The translations under genes were made by a program, and so were the position numbers. The notes under the pieces are model-generated. The model was not told the origin of the DNA and did no database searches. It was given only the letters and a program-made list of their open reading frames with translations. A stretch of 64,000 nucleotides of DNA from Sinimarinibacterium flocculans (lineage in GTDB: Bacteria; Pseudomonadota; Gammaproteobacteria; Nevskiales; Nevskiaceae): assembly GCF_003201205.1 (NCBI RefSeq), contig NZ_QICN01000012.1, positions 1 to 64,000 on the forward strand. Direction: 5' to 3'. Positions 7,854 to 16,285 of this stretch are shown in pieces. Each line of letters starts with the position of its first letter. Positions within the stretch are counted from its first letter, which is position 1.

Positions 7854-9233
7854 ATGCCGAGCATGCTGACGCGGACGCTGGGACGCAGGCGCGCCAAGCG
7901 CGTCGTCGCGTGGCTGTCGCTGGTCCTGATCGCCGCGGTCCTGGCGGCGTTGCTGCACCGCTTCGGCCTCGAACCGGCGCTCGGCGGGGATCTGGACGAA
8001 AAGGGCCGCCGCCTGCTGCGCGCCGCGTCCGCACTCCAGGCACTGATGCTGCTCGTCGTCGGCTACCTGGTGTGGAACGCCAGCGTGCGCAAGCCGGTGG
8101 ACCGCCTGTTCGCACGCCTGCGCACCCGCAAGCCGCCGAAGCAGTCCCACGACGCCGAGCAGTTGCGCGCGCTGACCGAGGAGGGCGACAAACGCACGGC
8201 GCAGCTCAACGCCATGATGCAGATGCACCGCAGCCTGCGCGACAAGCTCACGTCGTTGGGCGCCGAGCATGTCGCGGCGCTGCGCTCGCGCGACGCGGCG
8301 CTGGGCATCACGCAGGACGCGATCATGCTGACGGACCGCACCGGTGCCGTGACCGGCGTGAGCGCCGCCACCGCGACGCTGCTGCGCTCGCCGCGCGAGA
8401 GCCTGATCGGCAAGCGCTTCGACGACGTCGCCCCCTTGTTCGAGGACGGCAACCAGCATTTCCGCGACCACCCGCTGCGCAACTTCCTGTCGACGGTGGC
8501 CGGCTCGGCGAGCGGGATTCCGCAGATCCGCGAGGCCGTGCTCGTGAACCACGAGAACGAGCCGGTACCGGTCTTCGTCACCGCCACCGCGATCATCGAC
8601 AGCGGCGGCCAGTCCATCGGTTGCTCGGTGCGCTTCAGCCGCGCCGATGCGCCCGCGCCGGAAAAGACCGGCCACCAGTCGCTGTCGCTGAGCGACTCGG
8701 AGATGGACGCCTGGAGTTCGAAGCTGCTGTCGCGCGAGCCGTTCGAGCGGCGGCTCGACGAGCTGGTCGCCGATGCCGTCGACAACGGCGTCCAGCACGC
8801 CTTGATCTACCTGCGTGTCGACGACCTGGACCGCATCAACGACCAGTCCGGCTACTGGGCCGGCGAGCAGGCCCTGTGGCACGCGGCGCGGAACTTCTCG
8901 ATGTCGCTCACCGACGTCGGGACCGGCTACCGCCCCTCGAACAGCCGCTTCGCCGCATTGCTGGTCGGCAAGACCCTGGAGCGCGCGCTGGAAATCGCCG
9001 AGCGCGTCCGTGAGCATGCCGAGTCCAACCAGCTAGTATGGAACGGCAAGCGCATCGCCTGCAACTTCAGCATCGCCGTGCTGCCGATCGCACGCAGCGG
9101 CGGCGAGCGCGCACAGCTGCTCGGCCAGGCCGAGACGCTGCTCGCGGAGGCCAAGAACCGGGGCGGCAACCGGGTGCTGCACGAGGTGCCCGCCGACGCG
9201 CCTGGCGCACGGCGGCGCGACGACCAGACCTAG
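7854..9233 (+). CDS. Membrane PAS-GGDEF-like protein, ended by an in-frame TAG before its EAL half
   Basis: Predicted cyclic-di-GMP-related signalling protein. Two N-terminal membrane segments (about 17-35 and 54-75) are followed by a likely coiled coil (about 100-140), a PAS-like sensor (about 145-265) and a GGDEF-fold domain (about 290-445). The GGDEF signature is replaced by SNSRF (362-366), so diguanylate cyclase activity is unlikely. The frame stops at TAG 9231-9233, but an uninterrupted EAL-like sequence follows in exactly the same frame to 9962. AAGGA before the ATG at 7854 supports the start; engB ends 15 bases upstream. It may be a genuine nonsense mutation, a readthrough site or a sequence error. 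Confidence 0.75.
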   Translation: MPSMLTRTLGRRRAKRVVAWLSLVLIAAVLAALLHRFGLEPALGGDLDEKGRRLLRAASALQALMLLVVGYLVWNASVRKPVDRLFARLRTRKPPKQSHDAEQLRALTEEGDKRTAQLNAMMQMHRSLRDKLTSLGAEHVAALRSRDAALGITQDAIMLTDRTGAVTGVSAATATLLRSPRESLIGKRFDDVAPLFEDGNQHFRDHPLRNFLSTVAGSASGIPQIREAVLVNHENEPVPVFVTATAIIDSGGQSIGCSVRFSRADAPAPEKTGHQSLSLSDSEMDAWSSKLLSREPFERRLDELVADAVDNGVQHALIYLRVDDLDRINDQSGYWAGEQALWHAARNFSMSLTDVGTGYRPSNSRFAALLVGKTLERALEIAERVREHAESNQLVWNGKRIACNFSIAVLPIARSGGERAQLLGQAETLLAEAKNRGGNRVLHEVPADAPGARRRDDQT

Positions 9234-9962
9234 CTCGAGTGGCTGCTGCCGCGCCTCGACGACGGCCGCGCGCACCTGATCTCGCAGGAACTGCGGCCGC
9301 TCATCGAGAGTTCGCAGAAGCCCTTGGTGGAGTTCTTCCTGCGCGTCGAGGACGACGACGGTGTCTGGCTGGAGCCAGGCTATTACCTCCCGGCAGTCGA
9401 GCGGCTGCAGCAGGCGCACCGGGTCGACCTGTGGGCGCTGCGTCACCTGCTGAAGGCGCTCGAAAGCAATCCGCGTCTCCTGGACTCCCACACGGCGGCC
9501 TGCCTGAACCTCGCCCCGCAGAGCCTGCTGAACCCCGAGTTCGCACCGTCGGCCTTCGAGATCATCGGCAACTCGCCGGTCGATGCCCGGCACCTGTGCT
9601 TCGAGATCGACGAGGGTTTCGCGGTCAGCCAGGGCTCGGTCGTGCAACGCTTCATGGAGCAGTTGCGGCCCATCGGCGTGCGCTTCTCGCTCGACCGCTG
9701 CCACACGACGATGGGCATCACGCAGCTGCGTCATCTGCCGATCGACTACATGAAGATCCATCCGAGCGTGACGCGCAACATCGACACCGATGCGCTCGAC
9801 CGCGCCCATCTGAAATGGATCTGCGAGGCCGCGCATCTGCTGAACCGCCGCACCTGCGCCATCAACATCGAGTCCGACGGTGCACTGGCGCCGCTGCGCA
9901 GCGCCGGCGTCGATTTCGCCCAGGGCACCGCGGTGAACAAGATCGGCCCCCTGATGACCTGA
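9234..9962 (+). pseudogene. Degenerate EAL-like domain, same frame, beyond the TAG
   Basis: The 242 codons after the TAG continue in frame with the GGDEF-like protein and align by motif to an EAL domain: VEFFLR stands where EALLR is expected, CLNLAPQSLL for the INLSP region, FEIDEGF for FEITES, FSLDRCH for DDFGTG, LPIDYMKIHPSV for LPIDxLKID, and FAQGTAVNKIGP for QGY...P. The catalytic EAL glutamate is displaced and the DD(F/A) pair is lost, so this is not an active phosphodiesterase; a binding or structural role would fit. Without readthrough it has no obvious start codon with a ribosome binding site, hence the pseudogene label. Codon use matches neighbours, suggesting recent interruption. 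Confidence 0.65.
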
Positions 9963-10083
9963 GACGGCGCGAGTCAGGGACGATTCATCGCCCGGTGGCC
10001 AGCGTTGCGGCCCCGCACCGCCCGGTGCCCTCCGCCCCGACGATAAAATGCGACCGACGACATTCCTCCCGAACGCCCGCCCG

Positions 10084-10668
10084 ATGATCCGCATCTGCCG
10101 CCCGCTGGGCATGGCCATCGCCCTGCTGCTCTGCGCGCCTGCCGCGCTCGCCGAAGATGGCGACGCGCCGCGCGACCGGGAGATTTTCGGCTGGCTCGAA
10201 TGGGTCGCCGTGGGCGAGCGCGGCGTGCGGCTGAAGGCCAAGCTCGACACCGGCGCGACGACCTCGTCGATGACCGCCGAGAACATCGAGTACTTCGAGC
10301 GCGACGGCGACAAGTGGGTGCGCTTCGACGTCCGCGACGAGGACCTCGAAGGCGTCGAGATCTTCGAGGCGCCGCTCGCGCGACACGTGCGCATCCGCCG
10401 GCACGGCGGCAAGACCCAGCGCCGGCCGGTGGTCAAACTCGGCCTGTGCGTCGGCGACGTCTACCGCGAACGCCAGTTCAGCCTGATCGACCGCAGCGGG
10501 TTCAACTACCCGGTGCTGGTCGGGCGCAACTACATGCGCGATTACGTCCTGGTCGATTCGGCGGTGATCTACACACGCGAACCGTCGTGCGAGAATGTGC
10601 GTCAACAGGATGGGGGCGCGTCGGCCTCGGACCCTGAGCCCGATGTCGACGATCTGGAGGAAGAATGA
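10084..10668 (+). CDS. Periplasmic retropepsin-like (RimB/Zn_protease family) aspartic protease
   Basis: Member of the family annotated as ATP-dependent zinc protease, which in fact has a retropepsin fold with one DTGA motif. From ATG 10084 the product is 194 residues with a signal peptide (about 1-23, MAIALLLCAPAALA), Asp55-Thr-Gly-Ala58 in KLDTGATTSSM, and family residues FNYPVLVGRNYM. The frame could start 36 bases earlier but the later ATG gives the better signal peptide. It is the first of three translationally coupled genes with an inactive-transglutaminase 7TM protein and an ATP-grasp ligase; in this family the protease is thought to act on peptides made by the ligase, which is inference here. 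Confidence 0.82.
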   Translation: MIRICRPLGMAIALLLCAPAALAEDGDAPRDREIFGWLEWVAVGERGVRLKAKLDTGATTSSMTAENIEYFERDGDKWVRFDVRDEDLEGVEIFEAPLARHVRIRRHGGKTQRRPVVKLGLCVGDVYRERQFSLIDRSGFNYPVLVGRNYMRDYVLVDSAVIYTREPSCENVRQQDGGASASDPEPDVDDLEEE

Positions 10669-12194
10669 GGCGATGGCACTTGCCGGTGCTGGTGGCGATC
10701 CTGACCGTGACGGCGGTATCGCTGATCGTCTACAAGGTGCGGGCGCTCGGCTACCCGATGACGCCGGCAGAGGAAATACAGAGCTGGATCATCGAGGCAC
10801 GGCTGTCGTTCGAGGCGACCGGAGGCGCCGCCAAGGCAGAGCTGGCGATTCCGCTCGACCCGCCGGGCTATTCGATCCTCGACGAGAACTTCGTCTCGCG
10901 CGGCTACGGCCTGCAGACCGAGCGCCGCAGCAATAACCGGGTCGCGATCTGGAGCACGCGCCGACCGTCCGGCCGGCAGACGCTGTACTACCGGGCCACG
11001 GTGACGCCGCACGAGAGCAAGAGCCTCGAGCAGGCGGTTCCGGCGCTGGCCGCGCCGCCGCTGTACGACGAGCTGCACAGCGCCGCGGTCAACGCGATTC
11101 TCGACGAGGTGCGCAGCAAGTCCGCCGACATCGCGACCTTCTCGTCGCTGCTGATGCAGATGCTCGCGCGACCGACGCCGGACGAGAACGCGCAACTGCT
11201 GCTGCCGCGCCAGGCCTCGCGCGAGGACCGCGTGCGCACGGCGATCTACGTGCTCGCCGGCGCCCATATCCCGGCGCGGATGGCGCGCGGTCTGCGGCTG
11301 GTCGACGGTGCGCGCAGCGCGCAGGTCGAGGCGTGGATCGAGGTCAACAACGGCCAGCGCTGGATTCCGATCGATCCCGACACCGGCGCGCATGGCTATC
11401 CGCCCGATTTCGTCATGTGGTGGCGCGGCGACACGCCGCTGTTCTCGGTCGAACGCGGCCGCGACGCCGAGGTGCGCTTCTCGGTCACGCGCACGATGGA
11501 GGAGGCGCTGGAAACCGCCACCCGCCAGGCCCAGCTCAGCGAGTCCGCCGTGGCCTCGTATTCGCTGCTGGCGCTGCCCGTGCACACCCAGAACGTCTAC
11601 CGCTCGCTGCTGCTGATCCCGGTCGGCGCGCTGCTGATCGTGTTCCTGCGCAACGTCGTCGGCGTCCAGACCTTCGGCACCTTCATGCCGGTGCTGATCG
11701 CGCTGGCGTTCCGGCAGACGGACCTGGTCGCCGGCGTGCTGCTGTTCAGCGTGCTGGTGACGCTGGGGCTCGCGGTGCGCTTCTACCTCGAACACCTCAA
11801 GCTGCTGCTGGTACCGCGACTGGCGGCGGTGGTGATCATCGTCATCCTGCTGATGGCGTTCGTCAGCATCCTGTCGCAGCGCCTGCGCTTCGAGGTGGGT
11901 CTGTCGGTGGCGCTGTTCCCGATGGTGATCCTGGCGATGACCATCGAACGCATGTCGATCGTCTGGGAGGAGCACGGCCCCGCCGATGCGATCAAGCAGG
12001 GCGTCGGCAGCCTGATCGTCGCCGCCGGCTGCTATCTGATCATGTTCGACCTGCGCGTCGAGCACTTCATCTTCGTGTTCCCCGAGTCGCTGCTGCTGGT
12101 GCTGGCGCTGGCGCTGCTGCTGGGCCGCTACACCGGCTACCGCGTCACCGAGCTGCTGCGCTTTCGTGCGCTGAGCGAAGCGATCAAGAGATGA
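10665..12194 (+). CDS. Inactive transglutaminase fused to a 7-transmembrane domain
   Basis: The 509-residue product has an N-terminal membrane anchor (about 5-24), a large periplasmic region of transglutaminase-like fold (about 35-300, with VRTAIYVLAGAHIPARMARG), and a C-terminal block of about seven hydrophobic helices (about 310-500). The Cys-His-Asp catalytic triad of transglutaminases is not evident, consistent with the family name Transglut_i_TM/7TM_transglut. The start ATG overlaps the protease stop (ATGA), preceded by GGAGGAAGA, and its stop overlaps the next gene, so the three products are made together. It may carry a substrate or signal between the periplasmic protease and the cytoplasmic ligase; that is inference. 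Confidence 0.85.
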   Translation: MRRWHLPVLVAILTVTAVSLIVYKVRALGYPMTPAEEIQSWIIEARLSFEATGGAAKAELAIPLDPPGYSILDENFVSRGYGLQTERRSNNRVAIWSTRRPSGRQTLYYRATVTPHESKSLEQAVPALAAPPLYDELHSAAVNAILDEVRSKSADIATFSSLLMQMLARPTPDENAQLLLPRQASREDRVRTAIYVLAGAHIPARMARGLRLVDGARSAQVEAWIEVNNGQRWIPIDPDTGAHGYPPDFVMWWRGDTPLFSVERGRDAEVRFSVTRTMEEALETATRQAQLSESAVASYSLLALPVHTQNVYRSLLLIPVGALLIVFLRNVVGVQTFGTFMPVLIALAFRQTDLVAGVLLFSVLVTLGLAVRFYLEHLKLLLVPRLAAVVIIVILLMAFVSILSQRLRFEVGLSVALFPMVILAMTIERMSIVWEEHGPADAIKQGVGSLIVAAGCYLIMFDLRVEHFIFVFPESLLLVLALALLLGRYTGYRVTELLRFRALSEAIKR

Positions 12195-13174
12195 AGTGGC
12201 TGGCCTCGCCGCGGCACCTGCGCGAACTGGGCGTGCTCGGCATGAATGCCCGCAACGCGCTGTACATCGGTCCGAACAACCGGCGGCGCTACTACCCCCG
12301 TGTCGATGACAAGCTGCTGACCAAGCAGCTCGCCATCGATGCCGGCATTGCCGTGCCGGAACTCTACGGCGTGGTCGAGACCCAGCACGGGGCGCGTCGC
12401 ATCGACCGCATCCTCGACGGGCGCAGCGACTTCGTGATCAAGCCGGCGCGTGGCTCCGGCGGCGACGGCATCACCGTCATCACCGGCCGCATCGGCGGCA
12501 GCTATCGCAAGGCCAGCGGTGTGCCGCTGGACCTGGACGACCTGAGCCATCACATCAGCAACATCCTGTCGGGCATGTACAGCCTCGGCGGGCAGCCGGA
12601 CCGGGCGATGATCGAGTACCGCGTGCACGCGCACGCCGTGTTCGGGTCGATCTCCTATCACGGCGTCCCGGACGTGCGCGTGATCGTCTATCGCGGCTAT
12701 CCGGTGCTGGCGATGCTGCGCTTGCCCACGCGCCTGTCCGACGGCAAGGCCAACCTGCACCAGGGCGCGATCGGCGTCGGCATCGACATCGGCGGTGGCC
12801 GCACGACGCACGGGGTCTGGCGCGAAATGCCGGTCACGGTGCACCCGGACACGATGTATGCCATCGCCGACGTGCAGGTTCCCGACTGGGAGACCGTGCT
12901 GCAGCTTTCGGCGCGCGCCTACGAACTCACCGGACTGGGCTATCTGGGCGTCGACATCGTCATCGACAGCAACCTCGGCCCGCTGATTCTCGAGCTCAAC
13001 GCCCGCCCCGGCCTGTCGATCCAGATCGCCAACCGCGTCGGCCTGCGCTCGCGCCTGGAGGTGGTCGACCGCGACGGCGACCGCAAGGCCCCGGCCGAGG
13101 CGCGCATCGCCTTCTCCAAGGCGCGCTTCGGCGGTTCCCGCGCCAGCGACACGCCGTCGACCGAGCCGGCCTGA
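12191..13174 (+). CDS. ATP-grasp alpha-L-glutamate ligase-like protein (RimK-related)
   Basis: A 327-residue ATP-grasp enzyme related to RimK, of the group found next to 7TM inactive transglutaminases. Such enzymes form peptide or amide bonds through acyl-phosphate intermediates. Visible motifs are DFVIKPARGSGGDGI (nucleotide lysine and Gly-rich loop, about 84-98), DVRVIVYRG (about 164), and the metal-binding ILELNARPGLS (about 266-276). ATG 12191 overlaps the upstream TGA, giving tight coupling. The substrate is unknown: candidates are a peptide, an amino-sugar polymer or a protein tail trimmed by the retropepsin-like partner. The open frame extends upstream antisense-free but inside the 7TM gene, so only the overlapping ATG is plausible. 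Confidence 0.85.
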   Translation: MKWLASPRHLRELGVLGMNARNALYIGPNNRRRYYPRVDDKLLTKQLAIDAGIAVPELYGVVETQHGARRIDRILDGRSDFVIKPARGSGGDGITVITGRIGGSYRKASGVPLDLDDLSHHISNILSGMYSLGGQPDRAMIEYRVHAHAVFGSISYHGVPDVRVIVYRGYPVLAMLRLPTRLSDGKANLHQGAIGVGIDIGGGRTTHGVWREMPVTVHPDTMYAIADVQVPDWETVLQLSARAYELTGLGYLGVDIVIDSNLGPLILELNARPGLSIQIANRVGLRSRLEVVDRDGDRKAPAEARIAFSKARFGGSRASDTPSTEPA

Positions 13175-13227
13175 GCGTCGGGCGCATCCCGCCTGCGTGG
13201 CGGCTGCGGGCGCAGGCAGCGGCACAT

Positions 13228-13341
13228 AAAAAAGCCCGGTGACCTTGGGGGGAGGCCACCGGGCGACGCTTTCCGGCTTTGGGGGATGCCGGATCCGCCC
13301 AGGGAGTGAGGCGGAGAGCGGGACAGGGAGAATCGCCGCTC
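13228..13341 (-). ncRNA. Predicted C-rich multi-hairpin sRNA downstream of polA (sX13/ErsA-like locus)
   Basis: Four successive stem-loops, each exposing a C-rich loop, fill the polA 3' flank. RNA-strand stems: 13341-13336 with 13321-13316 (loop includes CUCCC), 13315-13310 with 13299-13294 (loop UCACUCCCUG), 13293-13288 with 13277-13272 (loop AUCCCCCAAA), and the terminator 13264-13257 with 13241-13234 (loop with CUCCCCCCAA) ending in six U. A promoter with GAACTT-N16-TCTAA places the start near 13341, giving about 114 nt. Size, C-rich loops and location after polA parallel Xanthomonas sX13 and Pseudomonas ErsA (Spot 42 sits there in E. coli). Such loops can pair with Shine-Dalgarno sequences. 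No homology search was done; the call rests on structure and context. Confidence 0.75.
13234..13264 (-). terminator. Intrinsic terminator of the polA-linked sRNA
   Basis: GCCCGGTG pairs with CACCGGGC (8 bp, extended by GCC/GGT inside) and is followed on the minus strand by TTTTTT (13233-13228). The loop carries CTCCCCCCAA. It would also stop polA read-through. Confidence 0.85.
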
Positions 13342-13347
13342 GGAAGA

Positions 13348-13374
13348 TTAGATGGGGGCCCGGGGCCGAAGTTC
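13348..13374 (-). promoter_or_regulatory. ECF sigmaE/AlgU-type promoter of the sRNA
   Basis: On the minus strand GAACTT (13374-13369) is separated by exactly 16 bases from TCTAA (13352-13348), matching the GAACTT-N16-TCtrA pattern of RpoE/AlgU promoters. A sigma70 reading (TTGAAC-N18-TCTAAT) overlaps it and cannot be excluded. The predicted start, 6-8 bases on, coincides with the first stem of the sRNA. Confidence 0.6.
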
Positions 13375-13454
13375 AAACGGCTCTTTTCAGGCGGTTGCGA
13401 ACCGCACAGCTGAACCGATTCTGAACTAATAAAATCAATGAGTTAAAAATACAT

Positions 13455-13472
13455 ACTGACAGGAATGTCAGT
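13455..13472. promoter_or_regulatory. Perfect palindrome ACTGACA-N4-TGTCAGT
   Basis: Seven-base arms around GGAA form an 18-bp operator-like palindrome in an AT-rich stretch about 115-130 bp upstream of the predicted sRNA start and 33 bp past the polA stop. The binding protein is unknown. It could also be a hairpin in polA mRNA, but no T tract follows. Confidence 0.35.
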
Positions 13473-13482
13473 GAGATTTGCT

Positions 13483-13511
13483 TGCCTGAAAAACTAAATT
13501 TCTTTCAGGCA
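13483..13511 (-). other. Hairpin spanning the polA stop codon
   Basis: TGCCTGAAA and TTTCAGGCA form a 9-bp stem around an AT-rich 11-base loop, overlapping the polA stop codon (13507-13505). It may stabilise the polA mRNA 3' end. It lacks the U tract of an intrinsic terminator, and the remaining sequence to the sRNA promoter (13375-13454) shows no gene. Confidence 0.4.
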
Positions 13512-16285
13512 GCGCTAGTTGCGTGGCCCTCGGCGGTATGGGCGGCATCCCAGTTGCCGGCGACCCCCCAATCGGCGACGAGCGGTACTGCGAGAGGGGA
13601 TGAACGGTCGCCGCCGGGCCGGCACATGCGGGCCGCGATCTGCGGCGCCAACTCGCGGACGGTCGCCGCCGGCCCCTCGAAAACCAGCTCGTCGTGAACC
13701 TGCATGATCATGCGCACATCTGCCGCCTTCTCGCGCAAAAAGCTTGCAACGTCGAGCATCGCGAGCTTGATCAGGTCGGCCGCGGTGCCCTGCAGCGGCG
13801 CGTTGATCGCGGTGCGCTCGGCGTACTGGCGCAGACCCTGGTTCTTCGAGCGGATGTTCGGCAGGTACAGGCGACGACCGTAGAGGGTTTCGACGTAGCC
13901 GCGCTCACGCGCCGCCTGGCGCGTGCCGTCCATGAACGCCTTGACCCCCGGATAGCGCCCGAAGAAGCGGTCGATGTACTCCTGCGCCTCGCCCCGGCCG
14001 ATGCCGAGCTGTCGGGCGAGGCCGAAGCTCGACATGCCGTAGATCAGGCCGAAGTTGATCGCCTTGGCCGCACGCCGGCGCTCGGCGGGGACCTCGTCGA
14101 CCGGCAGTCCGAACACCTCGGCCGCGGTCGCCTGGTGGATGTCGCGGCCCTCGCGGAACGCCTGCTGCAGACGCTCGTCGCCGGAGAAGTGCGCCATCAG
14201 CCGCAGCTCGATCTGCGAGTAGTCGATCGCCAGCAGGGCGTTGCCGGCCTCGGCGACGAAGGCCTGGCGGATGCGGCGGCCCTCGGCGTTGCGCACCGGG
14301 ATGTTCTGCAGGTTCGGGTCCGACGACGACAGGCGGCCGGTCGCGGCGATCGCCTGGCCGTAGGACGTGTGGATGCGGCCGGTGCGCGGATTCACGGCCT
14401 GCGGCAGCAGCTCGGTGTAGGTCGAACGCAGCTTGGCCAGCGCGCGCCAGTCGAGGATGAGCCGCGGCAGGGGATGCTGGCTCGCCAATTCCTCCAGCAC
14501 GTCCTCGGCCGTCGACGGCTCGCCCTTGGGCGTCTTGCCGAGCACCGGCAGGTTGAGCTGCGTGTAGAGGATCGCGCCCAGCTGCTTGGGCGAGCCGAGA
14601 TTGAACTCGCCGCCGGCCTCGGCATGCGCCTGCGCCTGCAGCTCGTCCATGCGCCCGGCGAGTTCGACGCTGATCTGCCGCAACAGCGCGACGTCGACCT
14701 TGACGCCGGTCTGCTCCATCTGCGCGAGCACCGGCACCAGCGGCATCTCGATGGTCTCGTAGACCTTGCGCAGCTCGGCGATCTCGCAGACGCGCGGATA
14801 CAGCGCGCCATGCAGGCGCAGGGTGATGTCGGCATCCTCGGCCGAGTAGGTCGCCGCCTTGTCGATCTCGACCTGGTTGAAGGTCAGCTGCTTGCGCCCC
14901 TTGCCCGCGACATCCTCGAACTTGATCGTCGTGTGTCCCAGGTGCTTGAGCGCCAGCGTGTCCATGTCGTGCCGGTTGCCGGCGGCGTCGAGCACGTAAC
15001 TCTGCAGCATGGTGTCGTGCCGCAGCCCCGCCAGCCGGATGCCGTGCGCGGCGAGCACGTTCATGTCGTACTTGCCGTGCTGGGCGAGCTTGGCGCGGTT
15101 CGCGTCCTCGAGAGCCGGTCGCAGGCGCTCGAGCACCGTGCCGCGATCAAGCTGCGGCGGCGCGCCCAGATAGTCGTGCGCGAGCGGCACGTACCAGCCC
15201 TTGCCCGCCTCGACCGCGAACGCCAGCCCGACCAGGTTCGCCTGATTGGAATCGAGGCTGTCGGTCTCGGTGTCGAAGCAGATCAGCGCCGCACGCTCCA
15301 GCGCCTGCACGAGGGCATCGAGCGCTTCGTCGTCGAGCACTGTCGTGACCTCGGTGGCGACCGAGTCGTTCTTCGGCGCCGGCAGCGGCGCGGCGTCCTC
15401 GCTCGCCGCGTCACCGCGCTCGATCTCCTCGAGCAGCCGGTTGAAACCGTGGCTGCGGTACAACGCCGCCAGACGCGCGGCGTCCGGGGCACGCGGGGCC
15501 AGCTCGTCGAGCGTCAGCGGCAGCGCCACGTCGCACTTGATCTCGGTGAGCTGGCGCGCGAGCGGCAAGCGGTCCAGATGCGCCCGCAGGTTCTCGCCGA
15601 CCTTGCCCTTGATCTCGTCGGCGCGGGCGACGATGTCGTGGAGCGTGCCGTATTCGTTGAGCCACTTCGCCGCGGTCTTCGGGCCGACGCCGGGCACGCC
15701 CGGAATGTTGTCGACGGTGTCGCCCATCAGTGCGAGGTAGTCGATGATGCGCTCCGGCGGCACACCGAACTTCTCGACGACGCCGGCGGGATCGAGCCGG
15801 CGGTTCTTCATCGTGTCGAGCAGCTGCACGCGCTCGTCGACGAGCTGCGCCATGTCCTTGTCGCTGGTGACGATCAGCACCGATTCGCCGCGCGCGGCGG
15901 ACGCGCGCGACAGGGTGCCGATGACGTCGTCGGCCTCGACGCCGTCGACCGTGACCAGCGGCAGCCCCATCGCCTCGATCAGTTCGAGAATCGCCGGAAA
16001 CTGCGCCGACAGGTCTTCCGGCGTCTCGGTGCGCGTCGCCTTGTAGTCGGCGTACAGCTCGTCGCGGAAGGTCTTGCCGCTGGGGTCGAAGACCACGCAG
16101 ATGCGCTCGGGCGCGTAGTCCTTGAGCAGCTTGCGCAGCATGTTGGCCATGCCGAACACCGCGCCGGTCGGCCGGCCCTGCGCATTGGTCAGCGGCGGCA
16201 GCGCGTGGTAAGCGCGGAACAGCCAGCTCGAGCCGTCGATGAGGATCAGCGGCCTGGCGGACGCAGTGTCCGGCGCCGTCGTCAC
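13505..16285 (-). CDS. polA: DNA polymerase I
   Basis: Replicative-repair polymerase that removes RNA primers and fills gaps. The 926-residue product carries all three modules: the 5'-3' nuclease (about 1-300, LILIDGSSWLFRAYHALP, VFDPSGKTFR, GDTVDNIPGVPGVGPKTA), the 3'-5' exonuclease with CFDTETDSL and YSAEDADIT, so proofreading residues appear intact, and the family A polymerase with DYSQIELRLMAH, RRAAKAINFGLIYG and QVHDELVFE near residue 860. The GTG start at 16285 overlaps the lysA stop (GTGA); an open frame extends upstream without similarity. It is last in the lptM-lysA-polA series and is followed by the predicted sRNA. Confidence 0.95.
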   Translation of the reverse strand: MTTAPDTASARPLILIDGSSWLFRAYHALPPLTNAQGRPTGAVFGMANMLRKLLKDYAPERICVVFDPSGKTFRDELYADYKATRTETPEDLSAQFPAILELIEAMGLPLVTVDGVEADDVIGTLSRASAARGESVLIVTSDKDMAQLVDERVQLLDTMKNRRLDPAGVVEKFGVPPERIIDYLALMGDTVDNIPGVPGVGPKTAAKWLNEYGTLHDIVARADEIKGKVGENLRAHLDRLPLARQLTEIKCDVALPLTLDELAPRAPDAARLAALYRSHGFNRLLEEIERGDAASEDAAPLPAPKNDSVATEVTTVLDDEALDALVQALERAALICFDTETDSLDSNQANLVGLAFAVEAGKGWYVPLAHDYLGAPPQLDRGTVLERLRPALEDANRAKLAQHGKYDMNVLAAHGIRLAGLRHDTMLQSYVLDAAGNRHDMDTLALKHLGHTTIKFEDVAGKGRKQLTFNQVEIDKAATYSAEDADITLRLHGALYPRVCEIAELRKVYETIEMPLVPVLAQMEQTGVKVDVALLRQISVELAGRMDELQAQAHAEAGGEFNLGSPKQLGAILYTQLNLPVLGKTPKGEPSTAEDVLEELASQHPLPRLILDWRALAKLRSTYTELLPQAVNPRTGRIHTSYGQAIAATGRLSSSDPNLQNIPVRNAEGRRIRQAFVAEAGNALLAIDYSQIELRLMAHFSGDERLQQAFREGRDIHQATAAEVFGLPVDEVPAERRRAAKAINFGLIYGMSSFGLARQLGIGRGEAQEYIDRFFGRYPGVKAFMDGTRQAARERGYVETLYGRRLYLPNIRSKNQGLRQYAERTAINAPLQGTAADLIKLAMLDVASFLREKAADVRMIMQVHDELVFEGPAATVRELAPQIAARMCRPGGDRSSPLAVPLVADWGVAGNWDAAHTAEGHATSAA

